64,000 nt of DNA from Akkermansia muciniphila (lineage in GTDB: Bacteria; Verrucomicrobiota; Verrucomicrobiia; Verrucomicrobiales; Akkermansiaceae), in assembly GCA_945901795.1 (NCBI GenBank), contig CAMDLP010000004.1, positions 1-64,000 of the forward strand. The letters run 5' to 3'. The translations under genes were made by a program, and so were the position numbers. Shown here piece by piece: positions 41,771 to 52,100 of the stretch; positions within the stretch are counted from its first letter, which is position 1, and every line of letters starts with the position of its first letter. The notes below the pieces were generated by a model. The model saw only the letters and a program-made list of their open reading frames with translations, was not told the DNA's origin and made no database searches.

Positions 41771-43105
41771 TCAGAGGGCGGTGAATTTTTTCCAGCATTC
41801 CATGAAGCCCGGCGCGAAATCCGCCGGGTGGGCGGCGATCCACGCGGCGATTTCCGCGAGCGGGAACCACATCACAGCGTCCACCTCGGCGGCGGGGAAA
41901 CGGAGGGCTCCATCGTGGCGGATCCGGTAGAGACGGACGTGTTCCCAGCCGGTTTCGACGCCGGGGGCGATGCGGGCGATTTCCTCGGGCACGGTCTCGG
42001 TGGTGATGCCCATTTCCTCCTCCAGTTCGCGGATGGCGGCAGTTTCGTAGGACTCGCCGGAGTCGAGGTGGCCGGAAACGCTGGAGTCCCAGAGGCCGGG
42101 GCACATGTCCTTGAGGAGCGAGCGTTTTTGCAGAAGCAGGTCGCCGCGCTTGTTGAAAACGAAGACGTGGACGGCGCGGTGGGTGAGCCGTTGCGCGTGG
42201 ACTTCCGCGCGGGTGGCGGTGCCGGTGACTTGGTCGTCGGTATCCACGACGTCGAAGATTTCCCCGGATTTCTGCGGCAGATCTTTCAGCGGATGCGGAT
42301 CGTAAGCGCGGGTGAGATCGACCCACTGCGCCAGCGTGAGTTCCTCGCCGCGGACGGTGGCGGTGACGCCGAGTCCGGCGGTGATGTCCTCCCACTGCGG
42401 GCCTTCGGGGAGTTGTTTTTTGAGCTGCTTGCGGCGCTGGGCGAAGCCGCGGCGGATGAGTTCGTCGAAAAGGCGGTAGTCGAAAGTGGGCAGCCCGCTG
42501 GTCCGCGGGGTGAGCACGGCGACGCTTGAGTCGATTTTCGGCTGCGGGTAAAACGCCTCGGGCGGCACGGTGCGCAGGGATTTCACCTCCCAATTTGCCT
42601 GCGTGCGCAGCGAGAGGATGCCGTAGTCCTTGGTACCTGGCGCGGCGCCGAGGCGGTCGATGACTTCTTTTTGCAGCATGATCACCGCGCGCTCGAACGG
42701 GTGGGGGCGGCTGAGCAGGTTTTTGAGAATCGCGCCGCCGCAGGAGTAGGGGAGGTTGCCGAGGAATTTCAGCGGGCGGTGTTTGAAGAGCTGGCGGCCG
42801 TCGAATTTCACGCCGTCGGCGTGGTGGACTTCCACGCTCGGGTCGTCGCGGAAGCGGTGTTTCAGGGCTTCGGCGAGGCGGGCGTCGAACTCGATGAGGA
42901 TCAATTTGCGGACTTTTCCGACCAGATGTTCGCTGAGCGATCCGGTGCCGGGGCCGACTTCCACTACCGCGTCGCCCGCCGTGATTTCCAGTTGCGAGAC
43001 GATCCAGCGCGCCATGTTCGGGTCGATGAGGAAATTCTGCCCCAGCTGTTTGCTCGGCATTACTCCCGCGTGAATCAGCGCTTCTCGAATTTCCCGACCG
43101 GTCAT
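41771..43105 (-). CDS. rsmA: Ribosomal RNA dimethyladenosine transferase fused to a C-terminal Nudix domain
   Basis: 444 residues. Residues 1-275 are RsmA/KsgA, which dimethylates A1518/A1519 of 16S rRNA: SKQLGQNFLIDP, VVEVGPGTGSLSEHL (SAM loop), FLGNLPYSCGG with catalytic NLPY at 117-120, and RRGFAQRRKQLKKQLP. A complete Nudix domain follows from about 280: GEIFDVVDTDDQVTG, then AVHVFVFNKRGDLLLQKRS and the Nudix box G345-I367 with every ligand (REL-EEMGI) present, closest to the IDI-like Nudix group. RsmA alone is about 270 residues, so this is a fusion. No frame break is seen at the joint. Confidence 0.92.
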   Translation of the reverse strand: MTGREIREALIHAGVMPSKQLGQNFLIDPNMARWIVSQLEITAGDAVVEVGPGTGSLSEHLVGKVRKLILIEFDARLAEALKHRFRDDPSVEVHHADGVKFDGRQLFKHRPLKFLGNLPYSCGGAILKNLLSRPHPFERAVIMLQKEVIDRLGAAPGTKDYGILSLRTQANWEVKSLRTVPPEAFYPQPKIDSSVAVLTPRTSGLPTFDYRLFDELIRRGFAQRRKQLKKQLPEGPQWEDITAGLGVTATVRGEELTLAQWVDLTRAYDPHPLKDLPQKSGEIFDVVDTDDQVTGTATRAEVHAQRLTHRAVHVFVFNKRGDLLLQKRSLLKDMCPGLWDSSVSGHLDSGESYETAAIRELEEEMGITTETVPEEIARIAPGVETGWEHVRLYRIRHDGALRFPAAEVDAVMWFPLAEIAAWIAAHPADFAPGFMECWKKFTAL

Positions 43106-43143
43106 GGCCGCCGTTTATGCCGCATCGCGGCGCGGCGCGCAAC

Positions 43144-43801
43144 TCAAACGCGTGAACGGCGGCGTCTCGAGAAAATTGCCAGGCCAGCAAGAAACACCAG
43201 TGCGGGGGCGGCCGGCTCGGGGATCAAAGTGACGCCGGCCAGCGAGGAGTTGATCGCAGTGCTCGGTTCCAACGGTGACGGAAACCGCGTCCGACGTGGA
43301 GCCGTTGAGCGTTGCGTTCTGAGTCCGGTTTTGGCCGTAGCCGGCCATGAAAAGTCCGGTGCCCGCCGTAGGAATGGACGTGGAAATATTCACCGCCGGG
43401 AGCGTCGGCACCGCGAGGTCTCCCCGATTGTAGCGGACCAGGCGCAGGTCGCCGCCCGGCAGCAGTCCGAAGCCATCCGCCCCGTTCGGTTGGCGGTTGT
43501 AAACCAATCCGTCGATGGTGACGGTGGCTCCCTGGGTGAGGCTGCTGCTGACGTGGCGGGCCGTTAGCACCCAGACGTCCTTGGTGGCCGCGTCATAGCC
43601 CAGATAAATCCCGGATGCGTCCGAGTAGCGGATCACGTTGTCATAGGCGGGAAAGGAAATCCCATACTCGCTTTGAAACTGCGCCGCCGTCGTGTTGTTC
43701 GTCGTGTTTCCGCCGCCGCTGGCTCCCGCCACGATCACCGCAGATGCGGGAAGAGTCAGGCTGGCGAGGATCAGGCCGATATTCTGGATATTGGTTTTCA
43801 T
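43144..43801 (-). pseudogene. PEP-CTERM trypsin-like protease, internally deleted and frameshifted
   Basis: From the ATG at 43801: signal peptide (IGLILASLTLPASAVIV), then a trypsin-like start with WVLTARHVSSSLTQGATVTIDG, the catalytic-His strand, and MAGYGQNRTQNATLNG. Near 43250 (VTVGTE) the sequence jumps, in another frame, to STAINSSLAGVTLIPEPAAPALVFLAGLAIFSRRRRSRV-type PEP-CTERM sorting signal (PEP, membrane helix, Arg run) ending at 43144. The catalytic Ser region between them is missing. The surviving anchor shows that the genome uses exosortase sorting. Confidence 0.82.
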
Positions 43802-43900
43802 GAAAACTGCAACAGTCTCGGTGGGTAGGATTTCACCCCAGATCAATCAAGCGAATTTCTCGCCATTGACGCCTGCCCCTCCATCGTTTCCCATCCGCGC

Positions 43901-45667
<1,767 letters not shown>

Positions 45668-45674
45668 TGGCAAA

Positions 45675-45735
45675 GTGTCCCGGCTGTCTCAGCCGGGAGC
45701 GGTGGCTCGGAATCCGGTTGAGACAGCCGGGACAC
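45675..45735. repeat. Dispersed element with perfect 17-base terminal inverted repeats, family A
   Basis: Ends GTGTCCCGGCTGTCTCA (45675-45691) and TGAGACAGCCGGGACAC (45719-45735) are perfect complements, and the left end contains the family hairpin CCCGGCTG-TCT-CAGCCGGG. The best-preserved copy of the family in this window. It starts eight bases after the ABC transporter stop. Confidence 0.85.
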
Positions 45736-46295
45736 ATTGGGAGACTGGTCTGCATCCGTTTTTTCCTTCCCGTCCGCCCTTGGGATGTTAGTCCCCGGAC
45801 AAGCAAGCAAACCGCTACAATTTCCCTCCATGCCCTCGAATTCCGCCCGGTTCATAGGTTGGCTGGTTATCCAAAAAACGTCATTCCGTGGGAGCGATCA
45901 AGATTCAATAGAAATTCCTTTTATATCCAAAATCCTTGGTGTAGTCATGCAATTGGTAATCCCCCCAAAGCCATTATCTGAAAATGTATGAACGCTACCC
46001 AATACCCAAGCGCGGGCGTGCGGTCCGTGACCGCTAAATCCCCCAAAACCGGATTGCAAAAATCCAAAAATTCATCCGCCGATTCTTCCGGGTCGAGCGA
46101 GAACTGGATGTGCGGTTGTGATGAAAAATGGATCAATCATTACACGGCGGAATGGCAGGCTTTCATTGCGGCGCATTCCTCGCAAAATTCCTGCACCGAA
46201 AACTTCAGCAGAGACGACGCTCTTCCCTGCGTTTGGAATATCCCTGCGGAGTAAGTGCTTGAGTTCGGGCGGGGGGTGGTCTTTCGTGGCGGCCT
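45736..46295. other. Gene-free stretch between the ABC transporter and the PhnA-like gene
   Basis: 560 bases with no convincing gene. One open frame at 45988-46254 (88 codons, with CGCDEKWINHYTAEWQAFIAAH) has a plausible composition but no start signal and no recognised family, so it is not called. The rest is slightly AT-richer than average. No RNA structure was recognised. Confidence 0.4.
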
Positions 46296-46640
46296 ATGAG
46301 GGAAACCGCCTGCCCGATGTGCGAGATGACCGATGTTTTGACTCACTCGGACCACTTCGAGTGCGTCACTTGTGGTCATGATTGGAAAATCGAAGCGCAG
46401 GCGGAAGATGCTGCGGCTGCGGACCGGATCGTCAAGGACGCCTATGGCAACGTGCTCGCGGATGGCGATGTGGTGGCGATGATCAAGGACCTGAAATTGA
46501 AGGGTTCGTCGCAGGTTCTCAAGGTCGGAACCAAGTCGAAGCCGATCCGTCTGGTGGACGGTGACCATGAAATCACCTGCAGGATGGACGGCATCACCAT
46601 CGGCCTGAAGGCGTGCTTCGTGAAGAAAGTCGTCGCCTGA
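46296..46640 (+). CDS. PhnA-like zinc-ribbon protein
   Basis: 114 residues. An N-terminal zinc ribbon (CPMCEMTDVLTHSDHFECVTCGHDW) is followed by the PhnA C-terminal barrel: IVKDAYGNVLADGDVVAMIKDLKLKGSSQVLKVGTK and IRLVDGDHEITCRMDGITIGLKACFVKK. Despite the historic name, this family has no demonstrated role in phosphonate breakdown here, and no phn genes are near. It converges with the copper ATPase, with the stops adjacent (46640/46641). Confidence 0.93.
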   Translation: MRETACPMCEMTDVLTHSDHFECVTCGHDWKIEAQAEDAAAADRIVKDAYGNVLADGDVVAMIKDLKLKGSSQVLKVGTKSKPIRLVDGDHEITCRMDGITIGLKACFVKKVVA

Positions 46641-48974
46641 TCAGCTTTCTAGCAACTTTGTTTTTCGCAGGCGCAGCGCGTTGCTGATGACCGAAACGGA
46701 GCTTAGGCTCATCGCGGCACCCGCGAGGATAGGACTGAGTAGGATGCCGGAAAATGGATACAAAATGCCGGCGGCCACGGGCACGCCGAGGGTGTTGTAA
46801 ATGAAGGCAAAGAACAGGTTTTGGCGGATGTTCCGCATCATCGCGCGGCTGAGCGTGATCGCTTGGGCGATGCCGCGGAGATCGCCTTTCACCAGGGTGA
46901 TGCCGGCGCTTTCCATCGCGACATCGGTGCCGGTGCCCATGGCGATTCCGACATGGGCTGCGGCGAGGGCGGGCGCGTCGTTGGTGCCATCGCCCGCCAT
47001 GGCGACGATGTGGCCTTGCTCGCGGAGCTGGCGGATGCGCTCGTGTTTGTGCTGCGGTTCGACGCCGGCTTCGACGTGATCGAGGCCGAGGGATTTGGCG
47101 ACGGCTTGGGCGGTGCGCTCGTTGTCGCCGGTGAGCATGATGATTTTCAGACCGAGCGCGTGCAGCTTTGCGATCGCTTGTGGGGTGGATGCTTTGATCG
47201 GGTCGGCGATGGCGAGGATGCCCGCGGCTTTGCCATCGATGGCGGCGAAAATCACGGTGCGGCCTTGAGATTGCAGCTCCGCGGCTTTGATTTCGAGAGC
47301 TTCCAATCCGGTGACAGATTTTTGTTGGAGGAATTCAAGTTTGCCGATGACGACCTGGCGCGCGGCGAGATTGCCAATCACTCCGCCGCCGGTAACGGAG
47401 TCGAAACCGGTGACCGACTGCGGTGTGATCCCACGTTGTTTGGCTCCGTTGACGATGGCGGCGGCGAGGGGATGCTCGCTATTTTGCTCGATGGAGGCGG
47501 CGGCGAGGAGGAGGTCGTTTTCGCTGGTGCCTTCCGCGGCGACGACTTCGGTGAGGCGGGGTTTGCCCTCGGTGAGCGTGCCGGTTTTGTCCACGACGAT
47601 GGTGGTGACTTTTTCCATCACCTCGATGGCTTCGGCGTTGCGGATGAGGATGCCGGCCTGCGCGCCGCGGCCGATGCCAACCATGACAGACATCGGTGTG
47701 GCGAGGCCGAGGGCGCAGGGGCAGGCGATGATGAGGACGGCGACCGCGTTGACGATGGCGAAGGCGAGGCGTGGCTCGGGTCCGAACACCGACCATAACA
47801 GAAACGTGACCAGCGAGACGGCGAGCACCGCCGGGACGAAATAGCCTGCGACTTGGTCCGCCAGCGCTTGGATCGGGGCGCGGCTGCGCTGGGCTTCGGC
47901 GACCATTTTCACGATGCGGGCGAGCACGGTGTCGCTGCCGACGCGGCTGGCGGTCATGATGAAACTGCCGGTCGTGTTGAGCGTGCCGCCCGTCACCGGA
48001 TCGCCAACGGTTTTACTCACGGGCATCGGTTCGCCGGTGATCATGGATTCGTCCAGCGACGACTGGCCTTCGAGGATGTCGCCATCGACGGGGACTTTCT
48101 CGCCGGGGCGGACGCGGAGGTTCGCGCCGGTTTGGACGGTTTCGAGCGGCACGTCGCGTTCGTTGCCGTCCTCGACGAGGCGCGCGGTCTTGGGCGCAAG
48201 ATCGAGCAGCGCGCGGATCGCGCTGCCGGTTTTGCCGCGGGCGCGGAGTTCGAGGACCTGGCCTAGCAGGACGAGCACGACGATCACCGCGGCGGCCTCG
48301 AAATAGATGGCGACCCGGCCGTGGGTGGCGAGTGATTTGGGAAACGCGCCAGGTGCTAACATCACCGCCGCGCTGAACGTGTAGGCGGTGCCGACGCCGA
48401 TGGCGATGAGCGTGAACATGTTGAAATTCCGGCTCACGAGCGAACGCCAGCCGCGTTTGAAAAACGGCCAGCCCGCCCACATCACCACGGGCGTGGAGAG
48501 GATGAACTGGGTCCAGCGCGAGGCATCGCCGCTGAGCCGCGGATCGTGGGCGAGCGAGGGAATCACGTGCGACATCGCCAGCAGGAAAACCGGCAGGGCC
48601 AGCGCCGCGCCAATGCGGAGGCGGCGGGTCATGTCCACGAGTTCGGGGTTTTCCTCCTCGTCGGGAGTTTCCGTGACCGACTCTAACGCCATCCCGCATT
48701 TCGGGCAGTCGCCGGGCGTGTCCTGGCGGATCTCCGGGTGCATCGGGCAGGTGTAAATGGTCTTGCCGGCGAATGTCGGGTTCCGTTCCAGCGCCATCCC
48801 GCACTTGGCGCATTCGCCGGTTTTGTCGGATTCCATGCCGGGGCACATCGGGCAGAAAAATTTGGCGTCCGCTGTGGGTGTGACCGGGGCGTGATTTCCG
48901 CCGCAGCAGGAATGAGCGGCCTTGGGCGCGGTGCCTAGGGCCACGTGCATTCCGGAAATCGGGTCTTTCGCCAT
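46641..48974 (-). CDS. Copper-type P1B ATPase with two N-terminal CPMHP metal-binding segments
   Basis: 777 residues. The N-terminus has a Cys/His-rich stretch (SCCGGNH) and two heavy-metal-binding segments, [11 protein letters not shown]...CAKCGMAL and [24 protein letters not shown]. Eight hydrophobic segments, then the P-type core: GEKVPVDG with DESMITGEP, the transmembrane CPC motif in [14 protein letters not shown], phosphorylation site [18 protein letters not shown] and [21 protein letters not shown]. It exports Cu(I) (CopA/CopB group). No chaperone or cue regulator is adjacent. The hinge reads GDGTND rather than the usual GDGIND. Confidence 0.93.
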   Translation of the reverse strand: MAKDPISGMHVALGTAPKAAHSCCGGNHAPVTPTADAKFFCPMCPGMESDKTGECAKCGMALERNPTFAGKTIYTCPMHPEIRQDTPGDCPKCGMALESVTETPDEEENPELVDMTRRLRIGAALALPVFLLAMSHVIPSLAHDPRLSGDASRWTQFILSTPVVMWAGWPFFKRGWRSLVSRNFNMFTLIAIGVGTAYTFSAAVMLAPGAFPKSLATHGRVAIYFEAAAVIVVLVLLGQVLELRARGKTGSAIRALLDLAPKTARLVEDGNERDVPLETVQTGANLRVRPGEKVPVDGDILEGQSSLDESMITGEPMPVSKTVGDPVTGGTLNTTGSFIMTASRVGSDTVLARIVKMVAEAQRSRAPIQALADQVAGYFVPAVLAVSLVTFLLWSVFGPEPRLAFAIVNAVAVLIIACPCALGLATPMSVMVGIGRGAQAGILIRNAEAIEVMEKVTTIVVDKTGTLTEGKPRLTEVVAAEGTSENDLLLAAASIEQNSEHPLAAAIVNGAKQRGITPQSVTGFDSVTGGGVIGNLAARQVVIGKLEFLQQKSVTGLEALEIKAAELQSQGRTVIFAAIDGKAAGILAIADPIKASTPQAIAKLHALGLKIIMLTGDNERTAQAVAKSLGLDHVEAGVEPQHKHERIRQLREQGHIVAMAGDGTNDAPALAAAHVGIAMGTGTDVAMESAGITLVKGDLRGIAQAITLSRAMMRNIRQNLFFAFIYNTLGVPVAAGILYPFSGILLSPILAGAAMSLSSVSVISNALRLRKTKLLES

Positions 48975-49021
48975 GGCGGCTTTTACTTCGGGGGCGACAA
49001 GTTCTTCAAGCGGGTAAAAAG

Positions 49022-49056
49022 AAAAAGCCGCCTTCCCGGTGGGGAAGACGGCTTTT
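49022..49056 (-). terminator. Rho-independent terminator after glnA
   Basis: AAAAGCCG(T/C)CTTCCCC with a short GGT-type loop and its complement; runs of A and T on both sides make it symmetrical. It follows the glnA stop by 24 bases in the reading direction. Confidence 0.85.
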
Positions 49057-49079
49057 GAATGAATCGTGCGGGGTCTAAC

Positions 49080-50096
49080 TCAAGGAGTCGGCACCAGCGA
49101 GATGGTCTTGAGAATCCGCGAGGCGATTTGATAGGGATCGCCTTGCGAGTTCGGACGACGGTCTTCGAGGTAGCCCTTGTAGTCGTTCTGCATGAAGCTG
49201 TGGGGCACGCGGACCGAAGCGCCGCGGTCGGCGAGACCGTAGGTGAACTTGTCGATCGACTGGGTCTCGTGAAGGCCGGTGAGGCGGAGGTGGTTGTCCG
49301 GGCCATAGACGGCGATGTGCTCTTCGCAATGTTCGCCGAACGCTGCCATGAGTGCTTCGAAGTAAGCCTTGCCACCCTTTTCGCGGAGATAAGTGGTGGA
49401 GAAATTGGCGTGCATGCCGGAGCCGTTCCAGTCGCCCTTGACCGGTTTGCAGTGGTATTCCACGTCGATGCCGTATTTTTCGCAGAGGCGGTTGAGGATG
49501 TAGCGGGCGGTCCAGATTTCATCGGCGGCGCGCTTGGAGCCCCTGCCGAAGATTTGGAATTCCCATTGGCCTTTGGCGACCTCGGCGTTGATGCCTTCGT
49601 GGTTGATGCCGGCGTCGAGGCAGAGGTCGAGGTGCTCCTCGACGATCTGGCGGGCGATGTCACCGACGGCTTTATAGCCGGCACCGCAGTAATACGGGCC
49701 TTGCGGGGCGGGGAAGCCATCGGCAGGGAAGCCGAGCGGGCGGCCGTCCTGATAGAGGAAATATTCCTGCTCGAAGCCGAACCATGCGCCGGGATCGTCG
49801 AGGATGGTGGCGCGGCCGTTCGAAGGATGCGGGGTGACGCCGTCGGGCATCATCACTTCGCACATCACGAGGGCACCGTTCTTGCGGGTGCTGTCCGGGA
49901 AGATGGCGACTGGCCTGAGCATGCAGTCTGAGCTGCGGCCCTCGGCTTGCTGGGTCGAGCTGCCGTCGAAGCCCCACAATGGAAGTTGTTCGAGGCTTGG
50001 AAAGCTGGCGAATTCTTTGACTTGGGTTTTGCTGCGGAGATTCGGCACGGGGGTGTAGCCGTCGAGCCAGATGTATTCCAATTTGTATTTGGCCAT
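49080..50096 (-). CDS. glnA: Glutamine synthetase, eukaryote-like type II
   Basis: 338 residues, shorter than the 470-residue bacterial type I enzyme. It makes glutamine from glutamate, ammonia and ATP. Visible: EYIWLDGYTPVPNLRSKT, PLWGFDGSSTQQAEG, ILDDPGAWFGFEQEYFLYQ, YYCGAGYKAVGDIARQIVEEHLDLCLDAGI, and PHSFMQND near the C-terminus, all typical of GSII. There is no adenylylation-site loop like that of type I. The promoter is in the 134-base spacer to the phosphatase gene upstream, unless all three genes are co-transcribed. Confidence 0.95.
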   Translation of the reverse strand: MAKYKLEYIWLDGYTPVPNLRSKTQVKEFASFPSLEQLPLWGFDGSSTQQAEGRSSDCMLRPVAIFPDSTRKNGALVMCEVMMPDGVTPHPSNGRATILDDPGAWFGFEQEYFLYQDGRPLGFPADGFPAPQGPYYCGAGYKAVGDIARQIVEEHLDLCLDAGINHEGINAEVAKGQWEFQIFGRGSKRAADEIWTARYILNRLCEKYGIDVEYHCKPVKGDWNGSGMHANFSTTYLREKGGKAYFEALMAAFGEHCEEHIAVYGPDNHLRLTGLHETQSIDKFTYGLADRGASVRVPHSFMQNDYKGYLEDRRPNSQGDPYQIASRILKTISLVPTP

Positions 50097-50230
50097 GATG
50101 ATGTTGATTTTCAGTGATTAACGGTAATTAGTTTCAAAAATCCCCGGAGATGGAGGCGTGCCTACATCCGCCAGAGACGGCTGACGCGCATGAAAAAGCA
50201 TCATGCGTGCCAAGCTTCAAGCCGATTTTT

Positions 50231-51070
50231 TCAGCCGTGATTTTCGCTCCCGTGAGGGGCTGCAACCGCGATGACGATGAGGCTTGTATCGTCGATTCCG
50301 GAGTTGTCGATCGCTCGTTTTAGAAGTGTTTGCGCGGTGGCTTCCGGGGCGTCGCAGCAGGTGGCGAGAGCATCGGAAATGTGGCGCTCCCAGAGTCCGT
50401 CCACGAGTCCGTCCGAGCAGACGAGGAAGCAGTCGCCGACTTCGTAGGTGATGGCCGCGAAATGGGGATTCACCTTTTCGTGGCCGCCGCCGACCACTTC
50501 GTAAAGGGCGGCCCGGCGCGGGTGGGAGCGGTATTGGATTTCGCTGATTTCGCCGCGTTTCCACTGGCTCCAGGCGTAGGTGTGGTCGCGGCTGAGTTGT
50601 TCGAGATTGCCGCCGCGGGAGCGGTAAATGCGGGAGTCGCCGGCGTTGGCGAGGTAGAGATTTTCCGGGGTGAACCAGGCGAGGGCGAGGGTGGCGGCCA
50701 TGCCGGATTTATCCGCGCTGCCGTTGCCGGTGGCGTTGATCTCGTCGTGAATCGAGCGGAGGGCGTCGGCGAGGTGGCTGAGTGAGTCAGGAAACAATCC
50801 GGAGGCGGCGGCTTTGAAGGTTTCAGGAATGATTTCGGTCATCTGTTGGAGGATGATCGAGGAGGCGATGTGGCCGGCATTGCTGCCGCCCATGCCGTCG
50901 GAAACGGCGAAGACGAGGTCATGAGTGGTGAGGGCGTGACTGCCTGTTTCCGGAAGGGGTTCCGCGCCCTTTGGACCGGAGGCGAAGGCGATCAGGGAAT
51001 CGTCGTTGCGGAGCTTGCGGGAGCCGCTGTGGGTGAGGGCTGCCCAGTGGAGGATCGCGGTTTCGGTCAC
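50231..51070 (-). CDS. PP2C-family serine/threonine phosphatase
   Basis: 279 residues. Metal-binding aspartates of the PPM/PP2C fold are present: SRKLRNDDSL at the start, FAVSDGMGGSNAG, LANAGDSRIYR, FLVCSDGLVDGLW and GIDDTSLIVIAVA at the end. No membrane segment, so it is cytoplasmic. The kinase-like gene is 22 bases upstream and glnA follows 134 bases downstream, all on the same strand. The first two probably form a kinase/phosphatase pair. The target protein is not known. Confidence 0.93.
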   Translation of the reverse strand: MTETAILHWAALTHSGSRKLRNDDSLIAFASGPKGAEPLPETGSHALTTHDLVFAVSDGMGGSNAGHIASSIILQQMTEIIPETFKAAASGLFPDSLSHLADALRSIHDEINATGNGSADKSGMAATLALAWFTPENLYLANAGDSRIYRSRGGNLEQLSRDHTYAWSQWKRGEISEIQYRSHPRRAALYEVVGGGHEKVNPHFAAITYEVGDCFLVCSDGLVDGLWERHISDALATCCDAPEATAQTLLKRAIDNSGIDDTSLIVIAVAAPHGSENHG

Positions 51071-51091
51071 GGGTGGGTTTTTTGAAAGGGC

Positions 51092-51529
51092 TTAGGGTGC
51101 TGGCATCGGCAGGATTTCCGCGAGCTCGAAGTCGATGATGCAGAAACAGCCGAGTTTGTCCGAGTAGGTGATGTTGCGCGGCTCGGCGTCGAGGTGGCGG
51201 ATGCCGTATTCGCGCTCCAGCTTGGCGAAGAGCTGGTCGGCTTTGGTTTTGGAAATCTGGGTGGCGAGTTTCCCGCAGTTGGTCGAGACGAAGTAAAGTT
51301 CCTCCGGGTGTTCCTCGAGCAGGCGGGGGACGTACGGGCAGCCGCGCTCTTCGAGCGCTTTGAGCACGGCGATCTCGGTGGCGTAGCGCTTGTCCGCGTC
51401 GGTGCCTCGCAAGCGTTTGTGGACGTTGCCGTAAAAGTCGATCCGCACGTTTGAGCGGATGCCGTCTTTGAGAGGTTCGAAGGCCATGCGGGTGCTCTTG
51501 AACAAATCTCCGGCGACCGGTCCTGTCAC
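51092..51529 (-). CDS. Minimal protein-kinase-like protein (RIO/BUD32-like core)
   Basis: 145 residues from a GTG at 51529; the ATG at 51487 would give 131. An ATP-anchoring Lys (VHKRL, residue 38) and a Glu in the following helix, then YVPRLLEEHPEELYFVSTNCG as the hinge-like strand, and a catalytic loop HLDAEPRNI (His112, Asp114, Asn119) with metal-binding IDFELAE (Asp133) are all visible. The C-lobe beyond the DFG-like motif is almost absent, so this is about half the usual kinase size, as in BUD32/Kdo-kinase-like minimal folds. First gene before the PP2C phosphatase. Confidence 0.72.
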   Translation of the reverse strand: MTGPVAGDLFKSTRMAFEPLKDGIRSNVRIDFYGNVHKRLRGTDADKRYATEIAVLKALEERGCPYVPRLLEEHPEELYFVSTNCGKLATQISKTKADQLFAKLEREYGIRHLDAEPRNITYSDKLGCFCIIDFELAEILPMPAP

Positions 51530-51607
51530 GCCTTTGTTCTGATTTTCGCAGGGAAAATTCCCGCAAATGTCCGTTGCCAGTCGGGGCCTGCAAGGTTATT
51601 CAGCGCC

Positions 51608-52033
51608 ATGTCCATTGTTGCCGAAGACTCCGCCGTGATCGTAAAAACCAAGGAACTGTGCGCCCAGATCGCCAGCGATCCTTCATTCCTCAAGCTTCAA
51701 GCCGACGTCGAGCGCTTCCTGGGCGACGATTCGGCGCGCCTCCAATACCAAAGCGTGCATGAGCGCGGCGAGGAGCTTCACCACAAACAACACGCCGGCG
51801 TCGAGCTCGGCGCGTCGGAAATCCGCGAGTTTGAAAGTGCCCGCGACGCGCTTTTTGAAAACGAGATCGCCCGCGATTTCCTCTCCGCCCAGCGCGAACT
51901 GGAGACGCTGCAGAAGGAGATCGGCAAATACGTCGGCAGCACGATCGAGCTCGGCCGGGTGCCGAATGCGGAAGATCTCGTGGATAAAGGCGGCTGCTGC
52001 GGTGGCGGCGGCGGCGGCGGTTGCTGCGGCTAA
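51608..52033 (+). CDS. YlbF-family protein with a Gly/Cys tail
   Basis: 141 residues. The helical body (VKTKELCAQIASDPSFLKLQADVERFLGDD, ASEIREFESARDALFENEIARDFLSAQRELETLQKEI) matches the YlbF/YmcA family, whose Bacillus members act with RNase Y on mRNA processing and competence. The C-terminus is unusual: VDKGGCCGGGGGGGCCG, four Cys in a glycine run, suggesting metal or Fe-S binding. It stands alone, divergent from the kinase, with a bidirectional terminator downstream. Confidence 0.82.
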   Translation: MSIVAEDSAVIVKTKELCAQIASDPSFLKLQADVERFLGDDSARLQYQSVHERGEELHHKQHAGVELGASEIREFESARDALFENEIARDFLSAQRELETLQKEIGKYVGSTIELGRVPNAEDLVDKGGCCGGGGGGGCCG

Positions 52034-52050
52034 AGCATTTTGAATTTTAC

Positions 52051-52086
52051 AAAAAGGCCCGCCATTTTCCGATGGCGGGCCTTTTT
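52051..52086. terminator. Bidirectional rho-independent terminator
   Basis: AAAAAGGCCCGCCAT and ATGGCGGGCCTTTTT around TTTCCG: a perfect 15-base stem with A/T runs at both ends, shared by the convergent YlbF-like and NagB-like genes. Confidence 0.92.
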
Positions 52087-52100
52087 CGTGGCGAGGTGCG

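Noticed and set aside
45988-46254. Possible 88-residue gene
   Set aside because: No start signal, no conserved motif, and composition similar to flanking non-coding DNA.
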